28,317 nt of DNA, from the NCBI GenBank assembly GCA_002305955.1, contig DBRH01000059.1:1-28317 (forward strand), read 5' to 3'. The stretch comes from Kosmotogaceae bacterium UBA1373 (GTDB lineage Bacteria > Thermotogota > Thermotogae > Petrotogales > Kosmotogaceae). The notes under the pieces were generated by a model that did no database searches, had not been told where the DNA came from, and saw nothing but the letters and a program-made list of their open reading frames with translations. Shown here one piece after another: positions 8,336-16,487 of this stretch (positions within the stretch are counted from its first letter, which is position 1; every line of letters starts with the position of its first letter). A program made the translations under genes and the position numbers.

Positions 8336-9623
8336 ACTTTTCCAAAAACTCCGTGAAATCAGGCGACTCGACACCGCTGTATGGAGATTTCTCGGACACA
8401 TAGGCAACTAAAAGAAGTAGTTTCCGGTATTTTGTGAGGAACTGGATGGATCGCTCCTCTATGTAGAGAGGCGGATCCCAGGAGCGCTTCACTTCCTCCA
8501 GGATCAACCCTGGCGTGTAAGGCCACAATCTATCGATCCCGAGAAAACCGGCCAGCACCTCAAGTATCTTCATAACGGTCAGCGAGGGGGATGTTAACTC
8601 GCACCCCATAACCGTCTCCAGCCAGGGAATTAACTGCCGATAATAATGATACTCTGCCGGAGCCTTTTCTACCGCTTCAAGACCGACGAGCGCCAGCGCT
8701 TCGCACCTTGACACAAGATCAAGGCATAAAAAACGATCGGCAAGCGGATCACCGTCTCCAAAAATGAAGTATCTATCGCCTACAAGCTTTCCGAAGGTTT
8801 TCATAGCGTCAAGATAACCACAGATCGCGTACTTCACGGAGATTTCACCGTCGAAAGTCATAACGGTGCCGTACTGCTGTGACGGTTCCAGGAGAGTCAC
8901 TTCCATTCCCTCGTTGAAGAGATTGACGTATGCAAGAGAATCACCGATTCTCAATCCCATCACATCGACGGCCACGACCTCTTTGAAACCCCTCTCTCTG
9001 GCCATGAAAAGCGGAATGTTCGAATATACGCCGCCATCTATGAAGAGCTCATTACCGATCTCCTCTCTCTTGAAAGCCGGAAAGTTAGCGCTGGCAAGAA
9101 CATAATCCACAAGAAGGCCTTTGGGACAGTTTTCTTTGTAGATTACAAATGGCCTGACATCGCTCAACGAGTAAGCGACCACACCGAAGTCCATTCGGCT
9201 TTTTCGTATTTTCTCCTCGCTTATTAGTTTTTGGAGCTTTTCCCGCAAAGGCGAGACGTCTATCCCCCCCTTAGCCGTAAGTAATCTCAACGCTGAGGCC
9301 AACTCTAAAGTATTAAGGGAGAAAAACTTTCCCTGGAGAAGATCGTAGAGCTCCGGAGAGGCTTTCATCAGCTGCGTATAGTCCATACCGTACCAAAAAT
9401 CCCTGGTTGCTTCATAGCCTTCGCTGATTATACCCGCGGCGTTTATCGCTCCCACTGATGCACCGAAGATCCCCTCAATCTCTATATCCAGATCCAGGAG
9501 AGCTCCGTAAACACCGACCTGATAGGCTCCACGTCCCCCGCCTCCGGAGAAAACAACCGCTACAGTCAAAAGGCTTGAAAGGAACAGGGTACAGAATATC
9601 GCGAGCAATAAAGACCTTTTCAA
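8307..9623 (-). CDS. Exported patatin-like phospholipase
   Basis: 438 residues. It has all three marks of a patatin Ser-Asp hydrolase: the oxyanion loop SGGGGRGAYQVG (26-37), the nucleophile elbow GASVG (Ser56), and DGG with catalytic Asp196. An N-terminal hydrophobic stretch (about 5-25) follows KR, so the protein is likely exported or anchored in the membrane. The first catalytic beta strand (VAVVFSGGG) begins directly at the end of this segment. Start chosen at TTG 9623, with AGGTG 7 nt upstream. The longer ATG (9680) has no ribosome site, and its first codons contain a TATAAT that looks like this gene's -10 box. Beyond the patatin core is a helical region of about 200 residues with no motif I recognise. 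Likely acts on phospholipid or other acyl esters in the envelope. Confidence 0.85.
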   Translation of the reverse strand: MKRSLLLAIFCTLFLSSLLTVAVVFSGGGGRGAYQVGVYGALLDLDIEIEGIFGASVGAINAAGIISEGYEATRDFWYGMDYTQLMKASPELYDLLQGKFFSLNTLELASALRLLTAKGGIDVSPLREKLQKLISEEKIRKSRMDFGVVAYSLSDVRPFVIYKENCPKGLLVDYVLASANFPAFKREEIGNELFIDGGVYSNIPLFMARERGFKEVVAVDVMGLRIGDSLAYVNLFNEGMEVTLLEPSQQYGTVMTFDGEISVKYAICGYLDAMKTFGKLVGDRYFIFGDGDPLADRFLCLDLVSRCEALALVGLEAVEKAPAEYHYYRQLIPWLETVMGCELTSPSLTVMKILEVLAGFLGIDRLWPYTPGLILEEVKRSWDPPLYIEERSIQFLTKYRKLLLLVAYVSEKSPYSGVESPDFTEFLEKFRRRLALSK

Positions 9624-9630
9624 CCGGATA

Positions 9631-9636
9631 CACCTG
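9631..9636 (-). promoter_or_regulatory. Ribosome site that fixes the patatin gene start
   Basis: Minus-strand AGGTG ends 7 nt before TTG 9623. No comparable site precedes the in-frame ATG at 9680. Confidence 0.6.
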
Positions 9637-9668
9637 CCAATGTCTGTTTGATCGAATCCGTTGATGAT

Positions 9669-9674
9669 ATTATA
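9669..9674 (-). promoter_or_regulatory. Candidate -10 box of the patatin gene
   Basis: Minus-strand TATAAT, about 45 nt before the chosen TTG start. No good -35 is seen at 16-18 nt, so it is offered as a -10 only. It supports the shorter reading of the gene. Confidence 0.4.
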
Positions 9675-9767
9675 ATACATTGAAGAAAATGACCGACAGT
9701 TGATCGGGAGAATGTTAATCTTTCCATCACCAGTGGAAGAGGCTTATCTCTTATGATTGATAACGTC

Positions 9768-9780
9768 AGTTAAGCTAACT
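9768..9780. promoter_or_regulatory. Palindrome in the leader of the ABC exporter operon
   Basis: AGTTA-AGC-TAACT is a 13-bp dyad ending 3 nt before the GGAGTGG ribosome site of the first exporter gene. The position would suit an operator or a site controlling translation. No regulator gene is adjacent, and short AT-rich dyads also occur by chance. Confidence 0.3.
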
Positions 9781-9783
9781 TGT

Positions 9784-9790
9784 GGAGTGG
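9784..9790 (+). promoter_or_regulatory. Ribosome site that fixes the first exporter gene start
   Basis: GGAGTGG lies 5 nt before TTG 9796. The longer in-frame TTG at 9757 has no such site and would place this one inside the gene. Confidence 0.6.
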
Positions 9791-9795
9791 TGCAG

Positions 9796-11526
9796 TTGAT
9801 AAGGTATTTCTTGAAGCAAAACTGGTACAGATACCTAATCGGTATCCTTTTTTTGATCTCCGTCGATACACTCATGCTTATAACACCCAGAATCATGGGA
9901 AGTATAGTCGATGAACTAAGGAGCGGCGTCCAGGATATGGAATACATTGGGCTCCTTATACTGGCAGTTATAGGTGTCGCCTTCGGGTTGTTCATAACAC
10001 GTCTCTTCTGGCGTGTATTCATAATGGGATCGGCCAGGAGATTCGAATACTACGCCAGGAAGACGCTTTTTCAAAAACTGCTGGACATGCCCCCAACTTT
10101 CTACGACAAGACGAGGGTGGGAGATCTGATGGCCAGATTCACCAACGACGTCAACGCCGTGAGGATGGCGATGGGGCCGGCGATAGTCATGACGATAGAT
10201 TCGATCTTCCTCATATCCGTCACGATAATAGCAATGGGCTCCTTCACCAGCTGGGAGCTCACATGGATTGCGATCATCCCCCTGCCCCTTCTAGCGGTGG
10301 TATCGACATTTTTCGGCAGAATCATTCACAAGAGGTTCAAAAAAGTCCAGGCTGCCTTTTCAAACCTGACCGACACGGTCGAGGAATCTGTCTCCGGCGC
10401 CAGGTTGATAAAGAGTTACGGTATAGAAGGATTGAGAAACGATACATTGAGCGAGAAATCCGACAGCTACGTTCAGGAGAATATAAAGTTGATAAAAGTG
10501 TGGGGAATGTTCTTTCCCCTAATACAGATGCTATCCATGCTCGGTTCGGTGCTGGCAACGCTTTTTGGAGGGCAGATGGTGGTTCTTGGCCAGCTCACAC
10601 TCGGAGAATATGTCACCTTCACATCATATCTGGGAATGCTTATCTGGCCGATGACGGCCTTCGGGTGGGTAATTAACATGGTTCAGCGAGGACGTGCTTC
10701 TTATAAAAGGTTGCTGGAGGTACTTGAAGAGAAGAACAACATAGTTGTCGAAGATCCAGTATCGCTCGAGGATTTCAACGGCCATATTTCACTGAAAAGA
10801 CTCACGTTCACATATCCTACCGGAAATCGTCCAGTTCTCCATGATATAGATTTCGAAGTGATCCCCGGTTCAAAGGTCGCGATAGTTGGAACCACCGGAT
10901 CTGGCAAATCTACACTGGCGAAATTGATCGCCCGTCTCTACCCGGTGGAAAAGGGAATGCTTTTCATCGATGGATACGATATAAACCGTCTTCCACCTGA
11001 GGTCATAAGAGAGAGGATTGCCTACGTTCCGCAGGAGACCTTTCTCTTTTCGGAAACGATAAGGAACAACATAAGGTTCGGTAATATGAAACTCACCGAT
11101 AGCGAGGTGGAAAAGTACGCGGCCATAGCATCGATTCATGAGGATATACTGGGCTTTCCCAAAGGTTACGACACACTTGTTGGAGAAAGGGGAGTGACGC
11201 TTTCCGGTGGCCAGAAGCAGAGAGTGGCCATCGCCCGAGCTCTTATCAAACAGACGCCCATTATTGTTCTGGACGATTGCCTCTCAGCCGTCGATACGGA
11301 GACCGAGAAGAAGATACTCGACTCCCTGAAAGACTCACAGGGGAAACGTTCGATAGTGGTTGTCTCCCACAGGCTCAAGGCCGTAGTAGATGCCGATACG
11401 ATTTATGTCATGCACGAAGGAAAGATCGTTGAGAGAGGTACGCATCACGAGCTGGTCGAGAATGGAGGCCTGTACCAGCGTATGTACGAACGTCAGATGA
11501 TAGAGGAAAAGCTCAAGGAGGATTAG
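9796..11526 (+). CDS. Heterodimeric ABC exporter, subunit A (degenerate Walker B)
   Basis: 576 residues from TTG 9796: six membrane helices (about 1-300), then an ATPase domain. Motifs are Walker A GTTGSGKST (365-373), Q-loop Gln413, canonical signature LSGGQ (469-473), Walker B IVLDD with Asp494 where the catalytic Glu normally stands, and H-loop His525. Asp for Glu with a normal signature is the pattern of the TM287-like half of heterodimeric exporters. The consensus ATP site would use this LSGGQ together with the partner's Walker A and B. Substrate is unknown; candidates are drugs, lipids or peptides. The partner gene begins 2 nt after the stop and its AAGGAGG lies within this gene's last codons, so the two are translationally linked. 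Confidence 0.9.
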   Translation: MIRYFLKQNWYRYLIGILFLISVDTLMLITPRIMGSIVDELRSGVQDMEYIGLLILAVIGVAFGLFITRLFWRVFIMGSARRFEYYARKTLFQKLLDMPPTFYDKTRVGDLMARFTNDVNAVRMAMGPAIVMTIDSIFLISVTIIAMGSFTSWELTWIAIIPLPLLAVVSTFFGRIIHKRFKKVQAAFSNLTDTVEESVSGARLIKSYGIEGLRNDTLSEKSDSYVQENIKLIKVWGMFFPLIQMLSMLGSVLATLFGGQMVVLGQLTLGEYVTFTSYLGMLIWPMTAFGWVINMVQRGRASYKRLLEVLEEKNNIVVEDPVSLEDFNGHISLKRLTFTYPTGNRPVLHDIDFEVIPGSKVAIVGTTGSGKSTLAKLIARLYPVEKGMLFIDGYDINRLPPEVIRERIAYVPQETFLFSETIRNNIRFGNMKLTDSEVEKYAAIASIHEDILGFPKGYDTLVGERGVTLSGGQKQRVAIARALIKQTPIIVLDDCLSAVDTETEKKILDSLKDSQGKRSIVVVSHRLKAVVDADTIYVMHEGKIVERGTHHELVENGGLYQRMYERQMIEEKLKED

Positions 11527-11528
11527 CG

Positions 11529-13472
11529 ATGGCCCAAAATGTATATAGCGAAGCGGAAGAAAAACTGAAAGTCGAAGATTGGAAAGTGATCTTCAGGCTT
11601 TGGAAATACACCAAGCCTTACCTCCCGATACTCATTCTGGCACTCGTTCTCATCGGTGCCTCCACGGGATTGGATCTTCTCCCACCTCTCCTGTCGAAGA
11701 TGGTGATAGACGATTACATGAACAATGAATACACGCTCGTTGTGATTCACGAGGGAGATTCGGTCAGGTTCATCGATACTGAAGAGGGAACCTTCTCGCT
11801 GAAACAGTCAGAAAGCGGTGATTACGTCGTCACTGACGGAGTTCTACAATACCCTATCACTCGGGAGCAACTACGTGAACTGAGGACTGAAGATCTGAAC
11901 GGAATAGGGCAACTGGCATTTTATATGGTGATGATACTTATATCCCTCTTTTTCATAAACTACGGACAGGTCTTCGCCACATCTTACATGGGGCAGAAGA
12001 TCACCCACGGCATAAGAGTCGATCTCTTCAGTCACATTCTCAGAGTACCGATGAGGTTTTTCGATACCAACCCGAGCGGCAGACTGGCCACCAGAATAGC
12101 CAACGACACCGAAAACATGGCCGAGTTCTTCACGAGTGTCATTACTTCTATAGTGAAAGATGTGCTGCTTCTGGGTGGAATCATAATAATCATGCTGAAC
12201 CTCTCTTTCAGACTGGGGTTGATTACGCTGCTAATACTGCCGGTGATAGCAGCAGCCATCTTCCTTTTCAGATATTTCGACAGGCTCGCATATAGAAAAG
12301 TCAGGACGAGACTGGCCATAATAAACGCCTTCCTGGCCGAGCACATTTCCGGTATGTCGATCACTCAGCTCTTCAATCAGGAGAGACGCAAGAGGGACGA
12401 GTTTGACGGAGTAAATAAAAACCATTTCAAAAGTCTATTGGAACAGCTCTGGGTATTCGCCATTTTCAGACCGTTGCTGGATCTGCTTTACTACATCACG
12501 ATAGCCGTAGTCGTTTGGTTCGGAGTTAAGGGAATAGTTGGCAACGTACTTGAATTTGGCGTACTGGTAGCCTTTGTCTCTTACATAGATATGTTCTTCA
12601 GACCTTTGAACGATATTGCCGAAAAATACGATATCGTTCAGAACGCTCTGGCATCGGCCGAGAAAATCTTCAAACTGATGGACGAAAAAGAGGAAATCTA
12701 TCACCCGGAAAAGGCCGTTCCCTCTAGTTTCGAGGGTTCTGTGGAATTCGAAAACGTTACTTTCGCTTACGATGGTGAGCATAACGTCTTGAAAGACATT
12801 TCGTTCTCCGTGAAACCGAAGGAGAAAATCGCCTTCGTTGGAGAGACGGGAGCCGGAAAGACTTCAATAATAAGCATATTGACAGGTTTGTACAGGATAC
12901 AATACGGAACGATACGAATCGATGGGAAAGATATATACGACTACAACCTTCAAGGTTTGAGAAAAAAAGTCGGTGTGGTGTTGCAGGATGTCTTTCTGTT
13001 TTCCGGAAGCATTTTGGATAATATAAGGCTCTTCGACAGTTCTATATCCAGGGAAAAGGTCATATCGGCGGCCAAGTACGTCTATGCCCACAGCTTCATA
13101 GAAAAGCTCTCCAACGGGTACGACACAATGATACTCGAGAGGGGAGGAACTCTTTCGGCAGGCGAAAGACAGCTTATAGCGCTGGCAAGAGCCGTGGTCT
13201 TCGATACGGACATCCTGGTTCTCGATGAGGCCACGGCTAATGTCGATACCGAGACCGAAGCGCTTATCCAGAAGGCAATGGAGAGGATATCATCGGAAAA
13301 GACTATGATAACGATCGCCCACAGACTTTCAACGATCAGAAACGCCGATAGGATAATGGTTATTCACAAAGGCTCACTTGTTGAATCGGGTAACCATGAA
13401 GAGCTTCTTGCAAAGGGAGGTATCTACACCGACCTGTACAGGCTCCAGTACGAACTCGGCGACACTGCCTGA
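11529..13472 (+). CDS. Heterodimeric ABC exporter, subunit B (catalytic half)
   Basis: 647 residues, about 50-60 longer than a usual half-exporter. The extra length sits between the first two membrane helices (about 66-125). This polar, beta-prone insert should face outside the inner membrane. ATPase motifs are Walker A GETGAGKTS (438-446), signature LSAGE (542-546, departing from LSGGQ), Walker B ILVLDEA with catalytic Glu567, and H-loop His598. It therefore supplies the working Walker B while its own signature belongs to the degenerate site, complementing subunit A. ATG with AAGGAGG about 7 nt upstream. The stop is directly followed by the stop of the convergent MFS gene, leaving no room for a terminator of its own. 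Confidence 0.9.
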   Translation: MAQNVYSEAEEKLKVEDWKVIFRLWKYTKPYLPILILALVLIGASTGLDLLPPLLSKMVIDDYMNNEYTLVVIHEGDSVRFIDTEEGTFSLKQSESGDYVVTDGVLQYPITREQLRELRTEDLNGIGQLAFYMVMILISLFFINYGQVFATSYMGQKITHGIRVDLFSHILRVPMRFFDTNPSGRLATRIANDTENMAEFFTSVITSIVKDVLLLGGIIIIMLNLSFRLGLITLLILPVIAAAIFLFRYFDRLAYRKVRTRLAIINAFLAEHISGMSITQLFNQERRKRDEFDGVNKNHFKSLLEQLWVFAIFRPLLDLLYYITIAVVVWFGVKGIVGNVLEFGVLVAFVSYIDMFFRPLNDIAEKYDIVQNALASAEKIFKLMDEKEEIYHPEKAVPSSFEGSVEFENVTFAYDGEHNVLKDISFSVKPKEKIAFVGETGAGKTSIISILTGLYRIQYGTIRIDGKDIYDYNLQGLRKKVGVVLQDVFLFSGSILDNIRLFDSSISREKVISAAKYVYAHSFIEKLSNGYDTMILERGGTLSAGERQLIALARAVVFDTDILVLDEATANVDTETEALIQKAMERISSEKTMITIAHRLSTIRNADRIMVIHKGSLVESGNHEELLAKGGIYTDLYRLQYELGDTA

Positions 13473-14951
13473 TCACTCGTGTGGTTCCAGGCCACTCCTA
13501 TCCTCGGGATCGGCTCCGGTCGAAGGCTCAACAACTATATCGTCACCCGGTTCTTTCAGAGACTCGGGAAGGTCTAGCGGGAGATGTTCCTTTTCGCTTT
13601 TCTTCCTTCCTGCACCCATCAGGAGCATCGGATACTCGTAAGGCCTGGTGGCCATTCTTCTTCCCACGGTTGACATGACATTGAAAAACAGCTGCGAGAC
13701 ACTTTTGATCTTGGGAGTTTGAACCTTTCTCAGCATGAAGAAAGCGTTCAGCCTCAACATACTTCCCAATAGAAAGATAGCCTGAATACCGTGAAACTCC
13801 ATACCCAGCAGATAAATTACCTTCCCCTTCAGGAAAGAGGCTATTACACCGCCCAGCAATGAGCCTCCGAGCGCTCCCAGCCCGTTGAGAAAGGCCTGGA
13901 CCGCAAAATACGGTTCAACCGACAAACCTTTCATCATTCCCATCATCATGGTGAAGATACAGAGGTTTATGGCACTCCAGACCATTCCAGTGACGATTGC
14001 GTCAACCGGTAGCAGAATAGAATAGGATTGGGGTGTCACGAAAGTCCACATCAACGCCAGACAGGTGGCTCCGAGAATGCCGAATTCGGCTACAGATTGG
14101 TGGCCTATCTGGTCGGAGATCTTCCCCCACAGGATGTACATGACCATGGAAGTGAGAGAAGCGACTATACTAAGTACACTGAGATAGGAGTAACTAACCT
14201 TGAGGTTGACCAGCTGATGATAAGAATAGAAGGGGCCTGAAACGGTGATGGCGAAGTTCCAGAGCATAGAGAATTTCAAATACTGTCTGAATTTCAGATT
14301 CGAGAAGACTTCTTTGAACATGCGTCCGCTACCGTAAGTTCTCACAGGCGGGTTATAGTGATTCATCAACAGGATGATGGTTAACATGGCGAAACAGGTG
14401 GCAATAACCGTCACTATTATGAATCCCATATCGCCCTCGAAAGTGTCCAGTATGAGTGAATAGAGAGGGGTGATAAGCATCGAAGAAAGTGAGAGAATCA
14501 GGTTTCTTCTTCCGTAGTATTTTCCCGTGCTGGACGGTTCGATCACATCTCTCATTATGGATGCCCAGAAAGTGCCAACAAGAGAATTGCCTAAAGATAC
14601 CATGGCTAGGATCACGAGAAGCAACGATTGAACTTTTATACCCAGCGCTAGAGTAAGCGGTATGAAGGCCAGAGGCACCCTTCCTATAATGGCCGCGAAG
14701 ACCATCGATTTTTTTCTGCTTTTGAAGAGTCTAAAAAAGATCGGCGAAATTAGCTGGGTCAACTGCGCCAGGGTCGGCAATACTCCGATTATGGCTATCA
14801 GAAACTCCGATACTCCATACTCCAGCGCCAGACCTGTAACAATGAAACCCTGTGTGACCAGGAAGGCCATGTTGTAAAAAGAACCTTCGAGGATCGCAAG
14901 TTTCCTGGTTTTTTTGTATTCAGGTCTTGTGAAGTCAACGTATTCTTGCAT
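13473..14951 (-). CDS. MFS permease
   Basis: 492 residues with about 12 hydrophobic helices and loop features of the major facilitator superfamily, such as the SRKKS loop after helix 2 and WGKISDQIGHQSVAE in the central loop region. The last 50 residues or so are a charged, Pro- and Glu-rich cytoplasmic tail without a known motif. Start set at ATG 14951, since GGGAG (14957-14961) ends 5 nt before it; the in-frame TTG at 14963 overlaps that ribosome site. Substrate cannot be read from sequence. The gene converges on the ABC exporter with zero bases between the stops. A promoter with a palindrome over the predicted transcript start precedes it, so regulated expression is plausible. Confidence 0.85.
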   Translation of the reverse strand: MQEYVDFTRPEYKKTRKLAILEGSFYNMAFLVTQGFIVTGLALEYGVSEFLIAIIGVLPTLAQLTQLISPIFFRLFKSRKKSMVFAAIIGRVPLAFIPLTLALGIKVQSLLLVILAMVSLGNSLVGTFWASIMRDVIEPSSTGKYYGRRNLILSLSSMLITPLYSLILDTFEGDMGFIIVTVIATCFAMLTIILLMNHYNPPVRTYGSGRMFKEVFSNLKFRQYLKFSMLWNFAITVSGPFYSYHQLVNLKVSYSYLSVLSIVASLTSMVMYILWGKISDQIGHQSVAEFGILGATCLALMWTFVTPQSYSILLPVDAIVTGMVWSAINLCIFTMMMGMMKGLSVEPYFAVQAFLNGLGALGGSLLGGVIASFLKGKVIYLLGMEFHGIQAIFLLGSMLRLNAFFMLRKVQTPKIKSVSQLFFNVMSTVGRRMATRPYEYPMLLMGAGRKKSEKEHLPLDLPESLKEPGDDIVVEPSTGADPEDRSGLEPHE

Positions 14952-14956
14952 CTTTA

Positions 14957-14961
14957 CTCCC
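14957..14961 (-). promoter_or_regulatory. Ribosome site that fixes the MFS gene start
   Basis: Minus-strand GGGAG is 5 nt before ATG 14951 and overlaps the alternative upstream TTG start. Confidence 0.6.
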
Positions 14962-14982
14962 AACCGCGGATAATAAATGAAT

Positions 14983-14995
14983 CTCTCACTGAGAG
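14983..14995. promoter_or_regulatory. Operator-like palindrome at the MFS transcript start
   Basis: CTCTCA-C-TGAGAG, a perfect 13-bp dyad directly downstream of the MFS -10 box and centred about 7 nt beyond it, so it covers the predicted +1. This is a typical position for a repressor site. The single-base centre makes an RNA hairpin unlikely, which favours a DNA-binding role. Confidence 0.45.
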
Positions 14996-15024
14996 TTTAT
15001 CATTCTCCAACGGTATAATGTCAC
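14996..15024 (-). promoter_or_regulatory. MFS gene promoter
   Basis: Minus-strand GTGACA (15019-15024; 5 of 6 to TTGACA), 17-nt spacer, GATAAA (14996-15001; 4 of 6 to TATAAT). The MFS ATG lies about 45 nt downstream of the -10. Confidence 0.5.
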
Positions 15025-15101
15025 GATACTTTGAATGGTGTTTTACTTTAACAAACCAAGGACTAACCTCGAATACAGCTCACACTTAAAAGAGCAAAAA
15101 A

Positions 15102-16193
15102 TCACAAAACCATTATCCACGGCCTGTGAACCCTGAAACTTTCTAACCTAACCTTTATCTTCGGAAAGTCTTCGCTGAGGGTAACGAATTCGGCCGTCCC
15201 ACCGTCGCTTACGAGTATCGTATCTTCACTGAATATTCCGCCCACTCTCGGGCTCAATACATATGCAGCCGGGCTTCTTACCGGAAGACTGGAGTTCTGG
15301 GACATCTCAAACTTCTCTCCCGAATATCCCAGAGAGGTCCCCGGTGGACAGCCGTTGAAATCTGGAGTTATCTTCAACTCCGAGTAAGCTCTCTGAATTT
15401 CCTCGTAAATCTCTCCCATACTCCTGGCCTTCATCATAGCCACTGCGGCTTTTGCAAAGACACCCGAGGCACGCTCGTGGTTCTGTTCAATTTCTGAAGG
15501 GATCTCTCCAAAATGGAAGTAACGCGTGAAAGCTATTCTCAAACCTTGCTTTCTTACAACGGCTCTCATAACTATGTACTTCTGTACCTTCTTTCCAGTT
15601 GAAACCGGATAGACATATCTGGCTACTCGCTCGTCTGAACCCACGCATAGGACCGGAACCTCTAAACCAGACTCTATAAGGAGTGCCCTCAGCACTTTCT
15701 CTATTTCCAGTTCTGTCATGCCGGGCTGCAGTTCCGGAGCGAACTCGCAGAGAATGCTCTCGCTCAATTTCCCCATGATACGCAATCTCATTATCTCTCT
15801 GTCGTTCAATTCCTGCATATTAAGATAGAACTCTTCGTCAAGGAGTGAAAACCTTTCGTCATACATTCTCCGGTTATCGGTGGAGACTTTTTCGAATGAT
15901 CTGCAGAATCTTTTCACGGCGTGATCGAACTCCTCACCTCTGCCACAGGAAATCGCATCCACCTCCGGCGGGAGGACCTCGTCCTTCAGCCTTTCGTAAT
16001 CATATTCCGGACAAATCGCTATTGTTTTGTTGCCTGTAATCAAGATTGAGAAAGATCCCCGCTCGCGTGTCTGATCGATCCTGGAATCAACTTCTCCTTC
16101 GAAGTACCAGCAGATACTGTCGGGAGAGTCGAGCAAAACCGCGTCGATACATCTTTTATCCATGTATTTCTTGACGATCTCAAAGCGCACCAA
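15102..16193 (-). CDS. M24-fold (aminopeptidase P/creatinase-like) protein, probably inactive as a metallopeptidase
   Basis: About 363 residues. The N-terminal part (about 1-125) matches the creatinase/prolidase N-domain; the C-terminal part follows the M24 pita-bread fold. Against the family's five metal ligands (Asp, Asp, His, Glu, Glu), the two Asp positions fall in VVRKQGLRIAFTRYF with none present. The His motif is replaced by GTSLGY, the first Glu region reads VLSPRVGG, and only the final Glu in FSEDTILVS remains. It is therefore likely a binding protein or altered enzyme, not a dipeptidase. GGAGGGG precedes three possible starts: GTG 16196, TTG 16193 and GTG 16190. Spacing favours either of the last two. 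No clear terminator or partner gene was found. Confidence 0.75.
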   Translation of the reverse strand: MVRFEIVKKYMDKRCIDAVLLDSPDSICWYFEGEVDSRIDQTRERGSFSILITGNKTIAICPEYDYERLKDEVLPPEVDAISCGRGEEFDHAVKRFCRSFEKVSTDNRRMYDERFSLLDEEFYLNMQELNDREIMRLRIMGKLSESILCEFAPELQPGMTELEIEKVLRALLIESGLEVPVLCVGSDERVARYVYPVSTGKKVQKYIVMRAVVRKQGLRIAFTRYFHFGEIPSEIEQNHERASGVFAKAAVAMMKARSMGEIYEEIQRAYSELKITPDFNGCPPGTSLGYSGEKFEMSQNSSLPVRSPAAYVLSPRVGGIFSEDTILVSDGGTAEFVTLSEDFPKIKVRLESFRVHRPWIMVL

Positions 16194-16196
16194 CAC

Positions 16197-16487
16197 TACC
16201 CCTCCATATGAAAGCTCGTCCCCATTCTATCAGAAAGTCATTCTTGGTGATATTCTAGCCAGTCTGTTTTTTCGCGAACCCACCTAATTGCTCGATCGAT
16301 TCAGGTTAATCTCGAAGCGGTGACTACTTCTTACCACTCCAAGGCTTTATAATACTTATGAAGATATTATCCGGAAAGATCTGTAAGTAGTCGATCGGAC
16401 CGCGGTGTGGATCTTTGAAAAGGTATAGGTAGACCGATTCTATTGTGACTATAAATATTTCGACACTTCATCAAGAGGAGGGGTAAC
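16197..16487. other. Intergenic region with weak promoter-like elements
   Basis: No gene seen. It holds a TATAAT at 16348-16353 with a poor -35, and TTGAAA (16415-16420) 17 nt before a weak TTCTAT (16438-16443). Either could serve the nucleotidase gene at 16488. An 8-bp inverted repeat (gactactt at 16322-16329, aagtagtc at 16385-16392) flanks the TATAAT. Confidence 0.35.
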
